Assembly (NCBI GenBank): GCA_903829015.1
Contig: CAIKOJ010000026.1
Span: 1 to 64,000, forward strand
Direction of reading: 5' to 3'
Length of the DNA: 64,000 nucleotides
Source: an uncultured Bacteroidota bacterium
Lineage (GTDB): Bacteria > Bacteroidota > Bacteroidia > Chitinophagales > Chitinophagaceae
Part shown: positions 1 to 9,222 of the stretch, in pieces
How the letters are laid out: every line of letters starts with the position of its first letter
Numbering within the stretch: position 1 is the stretch's first letter
Made by a program: the position numbers and the translations under genes
The notes under the pieces: model-generated
Database searches by the model: none
What the model saw: only the letters and a program-made list of their open reading frames with translations
Told to the model about the DNA's origin: nothing

Positions 1-151
1 CACCCACTATAGACACCTCGTTTATAGACGATATAAAATTAGAAGCAGCCCAGGCGGCATACGTTGCAGATCCACCAATGATCCGGTCTACTTTTCCAAA
101 TGGAGTTTCCAATGCATCAAATGCCATTGTGCCTACTATCAGTAAAGACAT
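1..151 (-). CDS. PfkB-family sugar/nucleoside kinase, N-terminal fragment cut by window edge
   Basis: Only the first 50 codons lie in the window; the gene continues beyond base 1. Reading from the ATG at 151, the product starts MSLLIVGTMAFDALETPFG and then has IIGGSATYAAWAAS. A short hydrophobic strand ending in a 'G-x-x-A-x-D' turn, followed by a 'GG-s/a-A-x-Y-x-A' helix, is the usual start of PfkB/ribokinase-fold kinases, where this region forms part of the sugar pocket. The substrate cannot be told because the ATP-site and catalytic Asp motifs are outside the window. It lies 106 bases downstream of the membrane-protein gene on the same strand. Confidence 0.75.
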   Translation of the reverse strand, partial: MSLLIVGTMAFDALETPFGKVDRIIGGSATYAAWAASNFISSINEVSIVG

Positions 152-257
152 ATTTTTAAATTTTTGTGCAAATGTAATCCACCGGACCGATAAATCAATT
201 CCGGACATTAAACCAGATCAATCAAGTATAGGGTTTGCTTATATATACAACTGCAGA

Positions 258-740
258 CTACCTGCCGTTGCCCCTGTTTATCTTTCCGAAGCTGGCTTTG
301 AATTCTCTATAACAAAGAATGGTGTACCAAAAGGCTAGTAGCACTCCCACCGAAAACAGAATTATCTGGGAAGTTGATCCGGACGTTGTGAAGTTGGTAC
401 CATTTGTTGGGTTATTTTCGTGGGCAGACCTCAAAGAATACAGGAAATAGCCTGCATAAACCAGAATTGTGACTAAAAATGCAATCCGCTCTGTGAGTAA
501 CTGTTTCTGATTAAAAAATATCAGGTTGATAATTGCACTTAACATTTGCCAGGAGATCAGCAGTGCCAATATATACCTGTATGGGAAATGGGTTTGCGCA
601 TCCAGACTGAAAATGAAAAAAATAAAGAGGGCGCTTTGCACCAGAGGATCGAGCAGCTTAATCATCTGATGGTTGCTGCCTTTTTTATTTGAAGAAACCA
701 GAGAAAATGATTTTCTTCGGCTACGTTTAGAGTTGCTCAT
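258..740 (-). CDS. Hypothetical four-helix membrane protein
   Basis: A 160-residue protein I do not recognise. It has a basic, serine-rich N-terminus (residues 1-22) and four hydrophobic segments at about 33-47, 55-76, 86-103 and 125-143, with a polar Asn/Thr/Ser-rich stretch (109-124) between the third and fourth. This suggests a small inner-membrane protein with a short external loop. A promoter-like TACTTTCG lies 17 bases upstream of the start codon. The next gene on the same strand is the PfkB kinase; no functional link is evident. Confidence 0.65.
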   Translation of the reverse strand: MSNSKRSRRKSFSLVSSNKKGSNHQMIKLLDPLVQSALFIFFIFSLDAQTHFPYRYILALLISWQMLSAIINLIFFNQKQLLTERIAFLVTILVYAGYFLYSLRSAHENNPTNGTNFTTSGSTSQIILFSVGVLLAFWYTILCYREFKASFGKINRGNGR

Positions 741-756
741 AGGTAATAATCAAGGA

Positions 757-764
757 CGAAAGTA
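757..764 (-). promoter_or_regulatory. -7-like element TACTTTCG of the membrane-protein gene
   Basis: On the minus strand this reads TACTTTCG, one base off the Bacteroidota -7 consensus TAnnTTTG. It would place a start site near base 750, about 10 nt before the ATG at 740. The same T-to-C variant occurs in front of rnhB, porT and pepA in this window. Confidence 0.4.
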
Positions 765-881
765 AATAATATTTTACGTTTGCAATTGAGATTCCCTCTG
801 GTTTTTTGGCATCATTTTTTTTTGATAGGAACCAACAAAATAATGCAGCCATATTAGCCTACTTATATTTAAATTTACAGC

Positions 882-1598
882 ATGAAAGCAATGCTCTTTG
901 CAGCTGGTTTAGGTACCAGACTTAAACCATTTACCGATCACCATCCTAAAGCTCTGGTGGAAGTGAATAATAAAACGCTGCTAGAGCATAATATCAGGTA
1001 TCTACAGAAATTCGGCATTTATGATGTCGTGATCAATGTGCATCATTTTGCCAATCAAATTGAAGACTGTCTGAAAGACAACGACGACTTCGGAAGTGAA
1101 GTGGCCATTTCAGATGAGCGGAATGAGGTGCTGGAAACGGGTGGCGGTCTTAAAAAAGCGGCACCTTTCTTTGATGGAGAAGAATCGTTTGTAGTGATGA
1201 ATGTGGATGTGCTAACCAATCTTGATCTTGGTAAAATGATCGAAGCACATACCAATTCCGGCGCTATGGGGACCCTGGCGGTAATGAACAGAACTTCGTC
1301 GAGGCATTTTTTGTTTGACAATGAAATGGTTTTAAGTGGCTGGAGAAATAACAATACGCAGGAGCAGCGTATTTCGAGAAGTGTGGAGCCATTGACGCCA
1401 TTTGCATTTAGCGGTATACAGGTGTTGTCGGGTGAAGTGCTCAGCCAAATCCCATTTGAAGGTAAATTTTCTCTTGTAGATTTATATCTGCACCTTGCAA
1501 AGACAAAGGTAATCAAAGGCTACGACCATTCAGGCAATCTGTTTATTGATGTGGGTAAGCCGGAAAGTATTGAAAAGGCAGAATATCTTTTTCAATGA
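882..1598 (+). CDS. Sugar-phosphate nucleotidyltransferase
   Basis: A 238-residue NTP_transferase-family enzyme, predicted to join a sugar 1-phosphate to a nucleoside triphosphate with release of pyrophosphate in the cytoplasm. The nucleotide-binding signature is complete at residues 7-28 (AAGLGTRLKPFT, then HPKALVEV), and the metal-binding Asp is in VMNVDVLTNLD near residue 108. The length and compact fold resemble MurU/MurNAc-1-phosphate uridylyltransferases and short glucose-1-phosphate transferases rather than the longer RmlA or GlmU. The partner sugar kinase often found beside MurU-like genes is absent, so the substrate is unresolved. It converges on recO with a 4-base gap. Confidence 0.85.
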   Translation: MKAMLFAAGLGTRLKPFTDHHPKALVEVNNKTLLEHNIRYLQKFGIYDVVINVHHFANQIEDCLKDNDDFGSEVAISDERNEVLETGGGLKKAAPFFDGEESFVVMNVDVLTNLDLGKMIEAHTNSGAMGTLAVMNRTSSRHFLFDNEMVLSGWRNNNTQEQRISRSVEPLTPFAFSGIQVLSGEVLSQIPFEGKFSLVDLYLHLAKTKVIKGYDHSGNLFIDVGKPESIEKAEYLFQ

Positions 1599-1602
1599 GC
1601 AC

Positions 1603-2337
1603 CTAGTGTAGTATAGTTCTAAGTATACTAAGCGAGCGTATATTGCCCATATGCTGTGTGTGTTTTTGTAGATAGGCTACATACCAATGAATGAGTCTGA
1701 GCCTTATGTCGGCATTTAAAGTGATGACCTGTAATTCTCCCAGATCTGTGATTCTCAAAAGCTGGTCCAGAGACCTTGTATCGTCATCTGTTACGGCTAC
1801 AGCAACAGCCGGAACATGCTCAGTGAAGCCACCTTCTTCCAGATTCAGATAGGGCGTCGTTGCACTGTAGTTGCCGTGAGGTTCTACGCCAAACTCTTTG
1901 CTGCAATGGATGATGAAAAACAACGGGAAATTCGCAACACTTTTCACCGGCAGTTGATCAAGCGTTGTGAAATAATTATAAGCAAATGCAAATAGTTCGG
2001 GTAGAGGGGCGTGCTCAGGTAATAGACGCAACAATATTTCTATAGAGAATAGCGCAATGCTGTTCTTTATGACTTCCTCGTGCATTGAAGTATAAAAACA
2101 GGCTGCCTGATATTCCTTAATACGCTGCAGGTTCTTGCCGGGTTGCAGGTAAATTACCATTTCCAATAGGGTACCGGGTTGAAATGAACCAGCTCTGTTT
2201 TGCCTGCTTTTGCTGCTGCGCACTCCCTGCACCATGAAGGACTGAATACCCGAAGACTCTGTGAATATTGTGGAGATCAGGCTGGTTTCGCCATACTTCA
2301 CAGACCTGAGTACTAAGCCCTTGGTTTTTTGCAGCAT
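1603..2337 (-). CDS. recO: DNA repair protein RecO
   Basis: A 244-residue RecO. It helps load RecA on gapped DNA in the RecFOR recombination pathway. The N-terminus (MLQKTKGLVLRSVKYGETSL) is the family's OB-fold start, and QGVRSSKS with the following basic segment is the usual DNA-contacting region. The rest is the helical C-terminal domain. The reading frame is open 24 codons further upstream, but those codons overlap the end of the PorZ-like gene and have no RecO similarity, so I chose the Met at 2337. The start is 7 bases after the stop of the PorZ-like gene, which suggests co-transcription; this pairing is, from memory, common in Bacteroidota. Confidence 0.9.
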   Translation of the reverse strand: MLQKTKGLVLRSVKYGETSLISTIFTESSGIQSFMVQGVRSSKSRQNRAGSFQPGTLLEMVIYLQPGKNLQRIKEYQAACFYTSMHEEVIKNSIALFSIEILLRLLPEHAPLPELFAFAYNYFTTLDQLPVKSVANFPLFFIIHCSKEFGVEPHGNYSATTPYLNLEEGGFTEHVPAVAVAVTDDDTRSLDQLLRITDLGELQVITLNADIRLRLIHWYVAYLQKHTQHMGNIRSLSILRTILH

Positions 2338-2344
2338 CTTCTGG

Positions 2345-4639
2345 CTATTGCACAAAAACGATTTTGCCGGAATAGGTTTGCGATCCGTCGCTGCTTGTGG
2401 CCAAAACAAGGTACACGCCAGATTGAGGTCTGTGGCCGGTATAATCTAACCCGTTCCAAACTGCCTGCCCTCCATATGCCTTGGTCTTGAATACGAGGTG
2501 TCCTGCAATATCAGTGATACGTACATCTGCGTTTGCAACAAGCCCTTTTATAGCTATGGTGCCAGTGTAGTCACTTTTTACAGGGTTCGGAAATATTTCC
2601 ACGTTCTGATTTGAGGTGCCGCCTTCGGTGGCAGTACTCCTGTAGCTGACAAGCCCTTCTTCAGTTCCGATGTACACATCTCCGGTAACGTCGTCGATAC
2701 TTATTTTCTTGACGTGGTTAGATGGCATTGGGCTGTTCTCGACTGTAAAACGGTAAATGATCTTCTGCGCATCGGACGATAACAACCAAACACCATCGTC
2801 TGTTCCTACCCACTTACGGTTTCCACCGTCCACAGCGATAGTACGTACGCTGCTACCTGCAAACAAGTAGCCGGCAAATTTGTCGTACTGCACTATAGGT
2901 ATCTGGCCATCGCAGGGATTGGCAGCACCGCAGTTGCTGATTATGCCAATACCATTGTCGGTGCCCACCCAAATGCTGTTGGAGTGATCGCGCGCTATGC
3001 AGTAAACCCTGTTACTTGGCAGGTTGCCACTGCCTACGCCTGTGGTGTAGCGGTAGTAGACGTCATCAGAAGCATCTTCAATTGTGCCTCCGGCGTCATA
3101 TACAACAACTCCACCGTTAGGCAGTGCTACAAACCACACAACGCCATTGTCGTCAATGACCATAGGGCCTCCATTTATGTTTCCGGGCACATAAAATTTG
3201 TTCCAGCCATTTTCCGTTTTCGCATAAAGCTGGTGGAATGATCCTGCCGTGGTGACCCATAGATTGCCGGTTTTGTCCAGACCGAGGCCAGCAATCTGTC
3301 TTTGATTGTCGCCAAAATAAATCTTGCTGGTATCGAATGGACTGTAAATAACTTCACTGGTTTCATCGGGATGCAAAACAAATAGACCGTTCTGAAACGA
3401 ACCCATATACATGTCTCCAGTATTTTTGTTGTGCGCAAGGGCTACAAAAGCATCCATATTGCCTATGCCAGGAAAGCTGAATTGTTTGTAGTATTTCCAG
3501 GCATCATCGTTATACTTGCTTACACCTCCCTGGCTTACGTTAAGGAATAGTTCATCGTCATATCCGCCATGTGCCACCCATACCTCTTTATTACTTGCAA
3601 GTATGTCGTAGCAACCCACTTTCGACGGGCCATGTGGGGTACGGGAAATCGCACCATTCGGCAGTACTTTTTCTGTGCCGGTATAGTTGTCGGCTAGCCA
3701 AATAGAACTGTCTGGCAATTGAACGGACTGCATTGGAGCACCAATGTATTGCGTAAATGAATCGGTTACTGTCCCATTAACGTCAAGCAGTTTTATATCG
3801 CCCTTAAAGACATTTGGTTTGAACTCACTAATTATGAGTTTTTCAAGACCGCCATCAATGCTGGTAATATAAGGACTATCAGTAGAGGGTGTTTGATAAA
3901 TGAAATGTAGTGTGTCATTCATCAAAGTGTAAACGGATTTTTGATCAGAGAAATAGACATCATTATTTACAGCGGCAACATTAAGAAGGGTAGGGATAGT
4001 ATCAATAACCTGCCACACCTGGAAATTCTGCAATTGCTGGTTGCCGGTATCTGCCCTGTATATGCCAGCTGTTGTAACGGCATAGTAGTAGTGGCCACTT
4101 CTTTTAAAGTCATTAACGGCGAGTGTCTGACTGTTTTTAATAAATTGGTACGTCTCTTTCACTTCTTTTTCAGTGAGATTTACCACTATGATACCAATTG
4201 ATGTGCTTATGAAAGCCTTGCCGTTTTCTGCAAATACTTTGCTCACAGATTTTGTTCCGGAAATGCTCTTGGTTTTAAAATCAGGTAGATTATAGAAAGT
4301 GTTTTCCTTGTCTTTAAACAGATCTACATTGCCATTTATGTATACCAGCACAGCTGTAGATGTAGCATTGTCGTATGCCACACTTTTCATGCCCACATCC
4401 GACATTCCGCTTACTTTGCTGTAAGTTAGTGGCTGAGGATTGAAGCTGTTTGTTTGCATGGTAAATAATGCTTGCTCCGTAATCACAAAAATATTGCTGC
4501 CATTAGCCGCAATACCTACACTCGCATTATAAGGCAGTAAAGAACGCCAATAACCTATCGGCTGGTCTTGAGAAAGCGCTACGTATGAGTAGAAAAAAGT
4601 AACTGCGATCAGAATTAAACTTCGTTGGTATAATCTCAT
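2345..4639 (-). CDS. PorZ-like T9SS protein (two-propeller, T9SS C-terminal domain), copy A
   Basis: A 764-residue secreted protein. It has a signal peptide (residues 1-23, ending at ALSQ), then two blocks of short beta-propeller repeats with motifs such as ISTSIGIIVV, VWVAHGGYDDELF, IWVGTDNGIGI, KWVGTDDGVWLL and VYIGTEEGLVSY. A C-terminal beta-sandwich follows, beginning VEIFPNPVKSDYTG and ending SGKIVFVQ. This order and length match PorZ, the T9SS sortase-complex subunit known in Porphyromonas to deliver A-LPS for anchoring cargo. Its position directly before recO supports it being the orthologous copy. A second, divergent paralogue lies immediately upstream (4705-6990). The PorZ assignment rests on architecture and context, not a search. 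Confidence 0.8.
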   Translation of the reverse strand: MRLYQRSLILIAVTFFYSYVALSQDQPIGYWRSLLPYNASVGIAANGSNIFVITEQALFTMQTNSFNPQPLTYSKVSGMSDVGMKSVAYDNATSTAVLVYINGNVDLFKDKENTFYNLPDFKTKSISGTKSVSKVFAENGKAFISTSIGIIVVNLTEKEVKETYQFIKNSQTLAVNDFKRSGHYYYAVTTAGIYRADTGNQQLQNFQVWQVIDTIPTLLNVAAVNNDVYFSDQKSVYTLMNDTLHFIYQTPSTDSPYITSIDGGLEKLIISEFKPNVFKGDIKLLDVNGTVTDSFTQYIGAPMQSVQLPDSSIWLADNYTGTEKVLPNGAISRTPHGPSKVGCYDILASNKEVWVAHGGYDDELFLNVSQGGVSKYNDDAWKYYKQFSFPGIGNMDAFVALAHNKNTGDMYMGSFQNGLFVLHPDETSEVIYSPFDTSKIYFGDNQRQIAGLGLDKTGNLWVTTAGSFHQLYAKTENGWNKFYVPGNINGGPMVIDDNGVVWFVALPNGGVVVYDAGGTIEDASDDVYYRYTTGVGSGNLPSNRVYCIARDHSNSIWVGTDNGIGIISNCGAANPCDGQIPIVQYDKFAGYLFAGSSVRTIAVDGGNRKWVGTDDGVWLLSSDAQKIIYRFTVENSPMPSNHVKKISIDDVTGDVYIGTEEGLVSYRSTATEGGTSNQNVEIFPNPVKSDYTGTIAIKGLVANADVRITDIAGHLVFKTKAYGGQAVWNGLDYTGHRPQSGVYLVLATSSDGSQTYSGKIVFVQ

Positions 4640-4704
4640 TGTTCCAATAAATAGTCAAAACTAATAAAATAACGTTTGTTAGCACAGTATATTGCCTGCT
4701 GCAG

Positions 4705-6990
4705 TTAATTAATAAACCCAATTTTGCTGCAAGTTGTTTTTCCGCCACTGGCGTCTGACACATAAACAAGATAAATACCGGTTTGAGGTCTGTGGCCGGT
4801 GTAGTCCAGACCGTTCCAAATTGCCTGGCCACCGAGGGACTTAGTACGGTATACCAACTGCCCCTCTACGTCAGTAATTCTCACGTCTGCCCCATCCGTT
4901 AGCCCTTTAATTGCAATTACTCCGGTATAGCTACTCTGCACAGGGTTTGGAAAGATCGTTAAATCAGAATTTGAATTATTTCCGTCAGTGGCCGTGCTAT
5001 GGTAGTTCACAAGGCCCTGGTCTGTGGCGATATAAACATCACCTGTTTCCGGGTCTATAGTTATCTTTTGAACATAATCAGAAGGTAGCGGGCTGTTATC
5101 TTTTGTAAAATGGTGGATAACCTGCGAAGCGTCGGGCGATAACAACCATGCTCCGGTACGGGTACCTACCCATTTTCTGTTAATTGCATCTACTGCAATA
5201 GAGCTGACAAAATCGCCTGAAAATAAAGCTCCAGATGCCTGATCATAGTTCACGATCGGTAAAACGGCTTCACAATTGTCTGTGGCATTAATATCCCGGT
5301 TACAATTTTTAAATACTGCTATTCCGTTGTCTGTTCCTACCCATATTTCATTGCGCTTGTCGCGGGTAACACAGATCGTATAGTTGCTGGGCAGATTACC
5401 ATAGCCCGGACCCTTGCTGTAATAATGATACACATCATCGGTCGAATCGTTCAAAGTGTTTTTTGTATCATAGTAAACCAGGCCTTTAACTAACGCACTG
5501 ATCACCCATATTCTGCCACTGTCGTCAGTTGCCACAGATCGGGCACCATGAGAAATTTCGGGTATTTTGTATTTATACCAATTGCCTTCCTTTGTTTTTA
5601 CGCATAGCTGATAGGGAGCAAACATGCGTACTACCCAAAGGTTTTGATGGCTATCGAAAACCATGTCTACGATATCATTATAATCCTGTCCGTATGCTAC
5701 ACTGCCGTCAAAAACAGTTTTGTTGGTGAGGTTTTCGTAAGTGCCATCATTGTATTTGATCAGCAATCCATTGAGATAGGACCCCAAATACAAAGTGCCA
5801 TTTGTTTCATCTTTCGTAACTACAGAGATGTCAACAACTCCATTCAATTTTGTGTTGAGAGCCTGGTTGTCGGAGGTCCAGCTGCTGCCGTTGTAAATAG
5901 AATATCCACTAGGATTCATGTTGGCGAAATAAGAATTGTTGTAGCCACCATGTGCTACATAGATTTCCCTGTTTCGGGCGTAAATGCCAAAGCTGTAGGG
6001 GCTAGCAGGACCGTTGGGAATAATAGAGCCAATGGTACCGGTGCCGGTTATTTTTAACAAGCCACTTTTTGGCGAGGCAGCCCAGATACTATTATCGGCT
6101 GCCTGCGTTACCTGTACAATGCTATCCTGACATTTGAAAGAATCGACGAGATCGAAACTTAATGCCATTTTCTTAATCAACGCACCTGGCTTTTTATTTA
6201 CGCTGATCAGCAATCCATTGTTTCCGCTATTTATAGCAAGAATCTTCTCAGCAGACCTGTAAACAGGAACAACTGTATCGCCGGTAATAGTCATTACCTG
6301 ATTTAGTTTAGAGACGAAAATTGTGTTATTGACTTTTGCTATGCCAATAATGGTGTCTTTACTATCAATATTTTTCCATCGCTGCACATTGTCAATAAAT
6401 GGATCGGACTTATCTGCACGAAACAGTCCTTTTGAAGTTACAGCGTAGAAATAATTGCCTGCCGCTGCAAAGCCGGTAACAGGGTAAATCTGGTTATTGA
6501 TCTCAAAACTGATTGTTCTGGTTATTGATTGTTTCTTCAGATCTATGATCAATATACCCAGTGTGGTACTTAGGTATGCGAAGCCATCTTCCGCATAGAC
6601 TTGAAATACATCTTTATACTCGGATAATATCTTTAGTTTGAAATCAGGAATGTTATAAAAAGTGTTGTTTTTAAAAAGATCAATGCTGCCGCTATTGTAT
6701 ACAAGCACCAGTGTTTGGGTAAGGTCATCATACGCTGCACATTTCATACCTATGTCAGACATTCCGTCGACCTTACTGTAGGTTGTGAGGGTATTTCCTT
6801 GAGTCTGGCAGGCAAAAAAGGCGTGATTGCATAACGAGAATACCTTGTCGCCAGCTTGTATAACACCAACTGAATTGTTGTAAGGCAAATGGCTTTCCCA
6901 ATACCCTATGGCAGCATTTTGTGCTATACCCTGCACAATACTAAGTATCAGTAATGCAAATAAAGCGCATGTGCGTTTTACAAAATTCAT
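4705..6990 (-). CDS. PorZ-like T9SS protein, copy B (tandem paralogue)
   Basis: A 761-residue paralogue of the next gene downstream. It has a signal peptide (about 1-23, ending IAQ) and starts the mature part with the same IGYWESHLPYN-type motif. Propeller repeats follow (YLSTTLGILIIDL, IYVAHGGYNNSYF, IWVGTDNGIAVF, KWVGTRTGAWLL, VYIATDQGLVNY), and then a C-terminal domain beginning LTIFPNPVQSSYTG. The last 60 residues are much closer to copy A than the propellers are. The 65-base gap to copy A has no obvious promoter or terminator, so both copies and recO may form one transcript. Which copy is the working PorZ subunit cannot be decided here. Confidence 0.75.
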   Translation of the reverse strand: MNFVKRTCALFALLILSIVQGIAQNAAIGYWESHLPYNNSVGVIQAGDKVFSLCNHAFFACQTQGNTLTTYSKVDGMSDIGMKCAAYDDLTQTLVLVYNSGSIDLFKNNTFYNIPDFKLKILSEYKDVFQVYAEDGFAYLSTTLGILIIDLKKQSITRTISFEINNQIYPVTGFAAAGNYFYAVTSKGLFRADKSDPFIDNVQRWKNIDSKDTIIGIAKVNNTIFVSKLNQVMTITGDTVVPVYRSAEKILAINSGNNGLLISVNKKPGALIKKMALSFDLVDSFKCQDSIVQVTQAADNSIWAASPKSGLLKITGTGTIGSIIPNGPASPYSFGIYARNREIYVAHGGYNNSYFANMNPSGYSIYNGSSWTSDNQALNTKLNGVVDISVVTKDETNGTLYLGSYLNGLLIKYNDGTYENLTNKTVFDGSVAYGQDYNDIVDMVFDSHQNLWVVRMFAPYQLCVKTKEGNWYKYKIPEISHGARSVATDDSGRIWVISALVKGLVYYDTKNTLNDSTDDVYHYYSKGPGYGNLPSNYTICVTRDKRNEIWVGTDNGIAVFKNCNRDINATDNCEAVLPIVNYDQASGALFSGDFVSSIAVDAINRKWVGTRTGAWLLSPDASQVIHHFTKDNSPLPSDYVQKITIDPETGDVYIATDQGLVNYHSTATDGNNSNSDLTIFPNPVQSSYTGVIAIKGLTDGADVRITDVEGQLVYRTKSLGGQAIWNGLDYTGHRPQTGIYLVYVSDASGGKTTCSKIGFIN

Positions 6991-7123
6991 TGTTGGTTGG
7001 GGTAACAGTTATTCTGATACTAACGTTTTGGCTGGCTCAATATTGCCTGTTACCTACCAAAAATACCGCTATTTCGGCAGTTACCAATACAACATATCGT
7101 AATTGCCGGCTATAATCAACCCT

Positions 7124-8968
7124 TTATTTTTTATCGCTTTTGCGTGGCATTTGCTTGGCTCTGTCAGCCTGTAGTTTTTGCATTTCCTCCAGTTTAGCAG
7201 CCCATTTAGATGGGGTTGGAGGTTTGGTTTTATTTTCCTGCAATTGAGCGTGTATCGCTTTTTCGTCTATGAAATATTTTTGTATAATGAACTGTTGCAA
7301 CATGCTTAACAGGTTGGATACTGTATAATAAAATGTAAGTGCCGCTGCCATTTTGTTAAACATGCCCATAAGTATTACCGGGAAGATGAATGGCAAATAC
7401 TTCATCATAGGGTTATTAGGATCCTGCGGTGTCATGTTGCGGTTATAAATAGCCACGAACAAACTGGATAATGTGAAAAGTAATGTAAACAAACTCACGT
7501 GATCTCCATACCAGGGAATAGTGAAACCGAAATTCAATACGCTATCGTAAGTGGAAAGGTCATCGGCCCAAAGGAAGTGTTGCTGCCTGAACTCGATAAA
7601 GGAGGGGAACAGGTAATACATTGCCAGCAAAATGGGCAACTGGAATAACATAGGCAGACATCCACCCAGTGGATTTACACCTACAGACTTATAGAGTTTC
7701 ATCTGCTCCATGCTGAACTTTTGCTGGTCATCGCCGCACTTAAGGCGCAGTTCGTCAAGTTCGGGTTTCATAACCCTCATCTTTGCAGAAGATAGAAAGC
7801 TCTTATAAGTAAAGAAAGATAACAGCAGGCGTATAAATACCGTCATCAGAATGATAATGATAATGATATTCCCGATGAAGCTTTGCAGAAAATAAAACAG
7901 GGGTATAATTGCGAACTTGTTGACATATTTTACGAATGCCATTGGTCCTACTCCTAGCGGCACCATTTCATCCATACCGATGCCGTAGCCTCTAAGTGTG
8001 TGGTAATCGTTGGGCCCTATATACATCTTAAACGAAGCTGACTGGCTATTGTTGCCGGGCTTCAGAGGGAGGTCTACTTTTACGATACTCTGAGCCACAA
8101 TGTTTGTGTCTTCCTGTCTGGCCATGTATTTCATGTCCATCTTCCCAAAGCCATCATCGTTGATAAGCGCGGCACTGAAGTACTGCTTGCGGAACCCAGC
8201 CCAGTGCAATGCTGCATCTGTGTGTTCAATACTCTCTTTATCCACCTTCACAGTGAAGTAGTCGTTATCACCGCTTTTGGTACGGTAATATACCTGCGTA
8301 TTCATACGCTCATTGGTAATGTCTTTTTCAGTACGGAGACCCAGTATTTGCCACGTTAGCGGCACACTTGATGCTGTCATTCCTGTAAGTACCAGGCTGC
8401 AGCGCATCATGAAATCATCCGCAGGTAGTGTGTATATCAGGTCTACTTTTTTGCCTTCGCCAAGGTCGGCAGTGAAATCAATTGTTTTATCGCCGTTAGG
8501 CTCATCACGCATTACCGGCGTGTAATAAAGGTCGGCAGTAGATTTTCCGTTGTCAAATGGCAAGATAGCGCTGAGCTGGTTGCCAGCACCGTTAAACAGG
8601 TTCAATGGTTTGCCAAAGTAAGTTTTGTAACCGTTCACCATTGCAGCCACCGGAAACGCCCCCCTTGTCGAAAACTTTAAGGTGATCTTTTTGTTACCGA
8701 AGGTTACATCTTTTGCTTCGCCAAAATAAGCAGGTTTAGACTTGTGGAGTGCTTCAGTAGCTGAATCCGCAACACCAGAGGGGGTGGTTGCCGGCAAGGT
8801 TGCTACCTTTAAGCTATCTGCAGTTCGGCGGGGATCTGCCAACGAATCAGCGACGAACTTCGCCCTCTTTTGTTCTTCAAATGTTTTTTGTTCGTGATTA
8901 TTATACAACAGGTAAGCTACGAGCAGCACACCCAGTAAAGAAAATCCTATTACTTGATTACGATCCAT
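7124..8968 (-). CDS. yidC: Membrane protein insertase YidC
   Basis: A 614-residue YidC of the Gram-negative type, which inserts and folds inner-membrane proteins alone or with Sec. An N-terminal membrane segment (about 6-22) is followed by a charged spacer and the large periplasmic beta-domain (about 75-345). The conserved five-helix insertase core begins near residue 350. The core has the groove arginine in TVFIRLLLSF, a cytoplasmic helical hairpin, the VNPLGGCLPMLFQLPI motif, and a basic lysine-rich tail after about 575. It has its own TACCTTTG promoter element 20 bases upstream. Confidence 0.95.
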   Translation of the reverse strand: MDRNQVIGFSLLGVLLVAYLLYNNHEQKTFEEQKRAKFVADSLADPRRTADSLKVATLPATTPSGVADSATEALHKSKPAYFGEAKDVTFGNKKITLKFSTRGAFPVAAMVNGYKTYFGKPLNLFNGAGNQLSAILPFDNGKSTADLYYTPVMRDEPNGDKTIDFTADLGEGKKVDLIYTLPADDFMMRCSLVLTGMTASSVPLTWQILGLRTEKDITNERMNTQVYYRTKSGDNDYFTVKVDKESIEHTDAALHWAGFRKQYFSAALINDDGFGKMDMKYMARQEDTNIVAQSIVKVDLPLKPGNNSQSASFKMYIGPNDYHTLRGYGIGMDEMVPLGVGPMAFVKYVNKFAIIPLFYFLQSFIGNIIIIIILMTVFIRLLLSFFTYKSFLSSAKMRVMKPELDELRLKCGDDQQKFSMEQMKLYKSVGVNPLGGCLPMLFQLPILLAMYYLFPSFIEFRQQHFLWADDLSTYDSVLNFGFTIPWYGDHVSLFTLLFTLSSLFVAIYNRNMTPQDPNNPMMKYLPFIFPVILMGMFNKMAAALTFYYTVSNLLSMLQQFIIQKYFIDEKAIHAQLQENKTKPPTPSKWAAKLEEMQKLQADRAKQMPRKSDKK

Positions 8969-8987
8969 GAAACGGTAAAATGAGGCG

Positions 8988-8995
8988 CAAAGGTA
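8988..8995 (-). promoter_or_regulatory. -7 element TACCTTTG of yidC
   Basis: On the minus strand this is a perfect TAnnTTTG. The implied start site near 8981 gives a 5' leader of about 13 nt before the yidC ATG at 8968. Confidence 0.6.
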
Positions 8996-9222
8996 GCGTA
9001 TTTAGGCTTATCAGGTGAGTTACTAATAGGTAAACAAGCGTATTCTAGCGGTAATTGAGGATGGTTTGGAGTCTTATATTGTAAAAATTTAATGCGGCAC
9101 GTTCCTGTTTATTGCTTCTCCTTCATTTATATTATTATTTTAAATATATCTATTGATTTTGCGAAATACGCCCGGGCAAAGTGGGTTTACCACCGATTCA
9201 GAAACCCAAATGGTATTTGAAA

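Noticed and set aside
78-338. 86-codon plus-strand frame at the window start
   Set aside because: It overlaps the PfkB fragment and the membrane-protein gene on the opposite strand and has no protein-like features.
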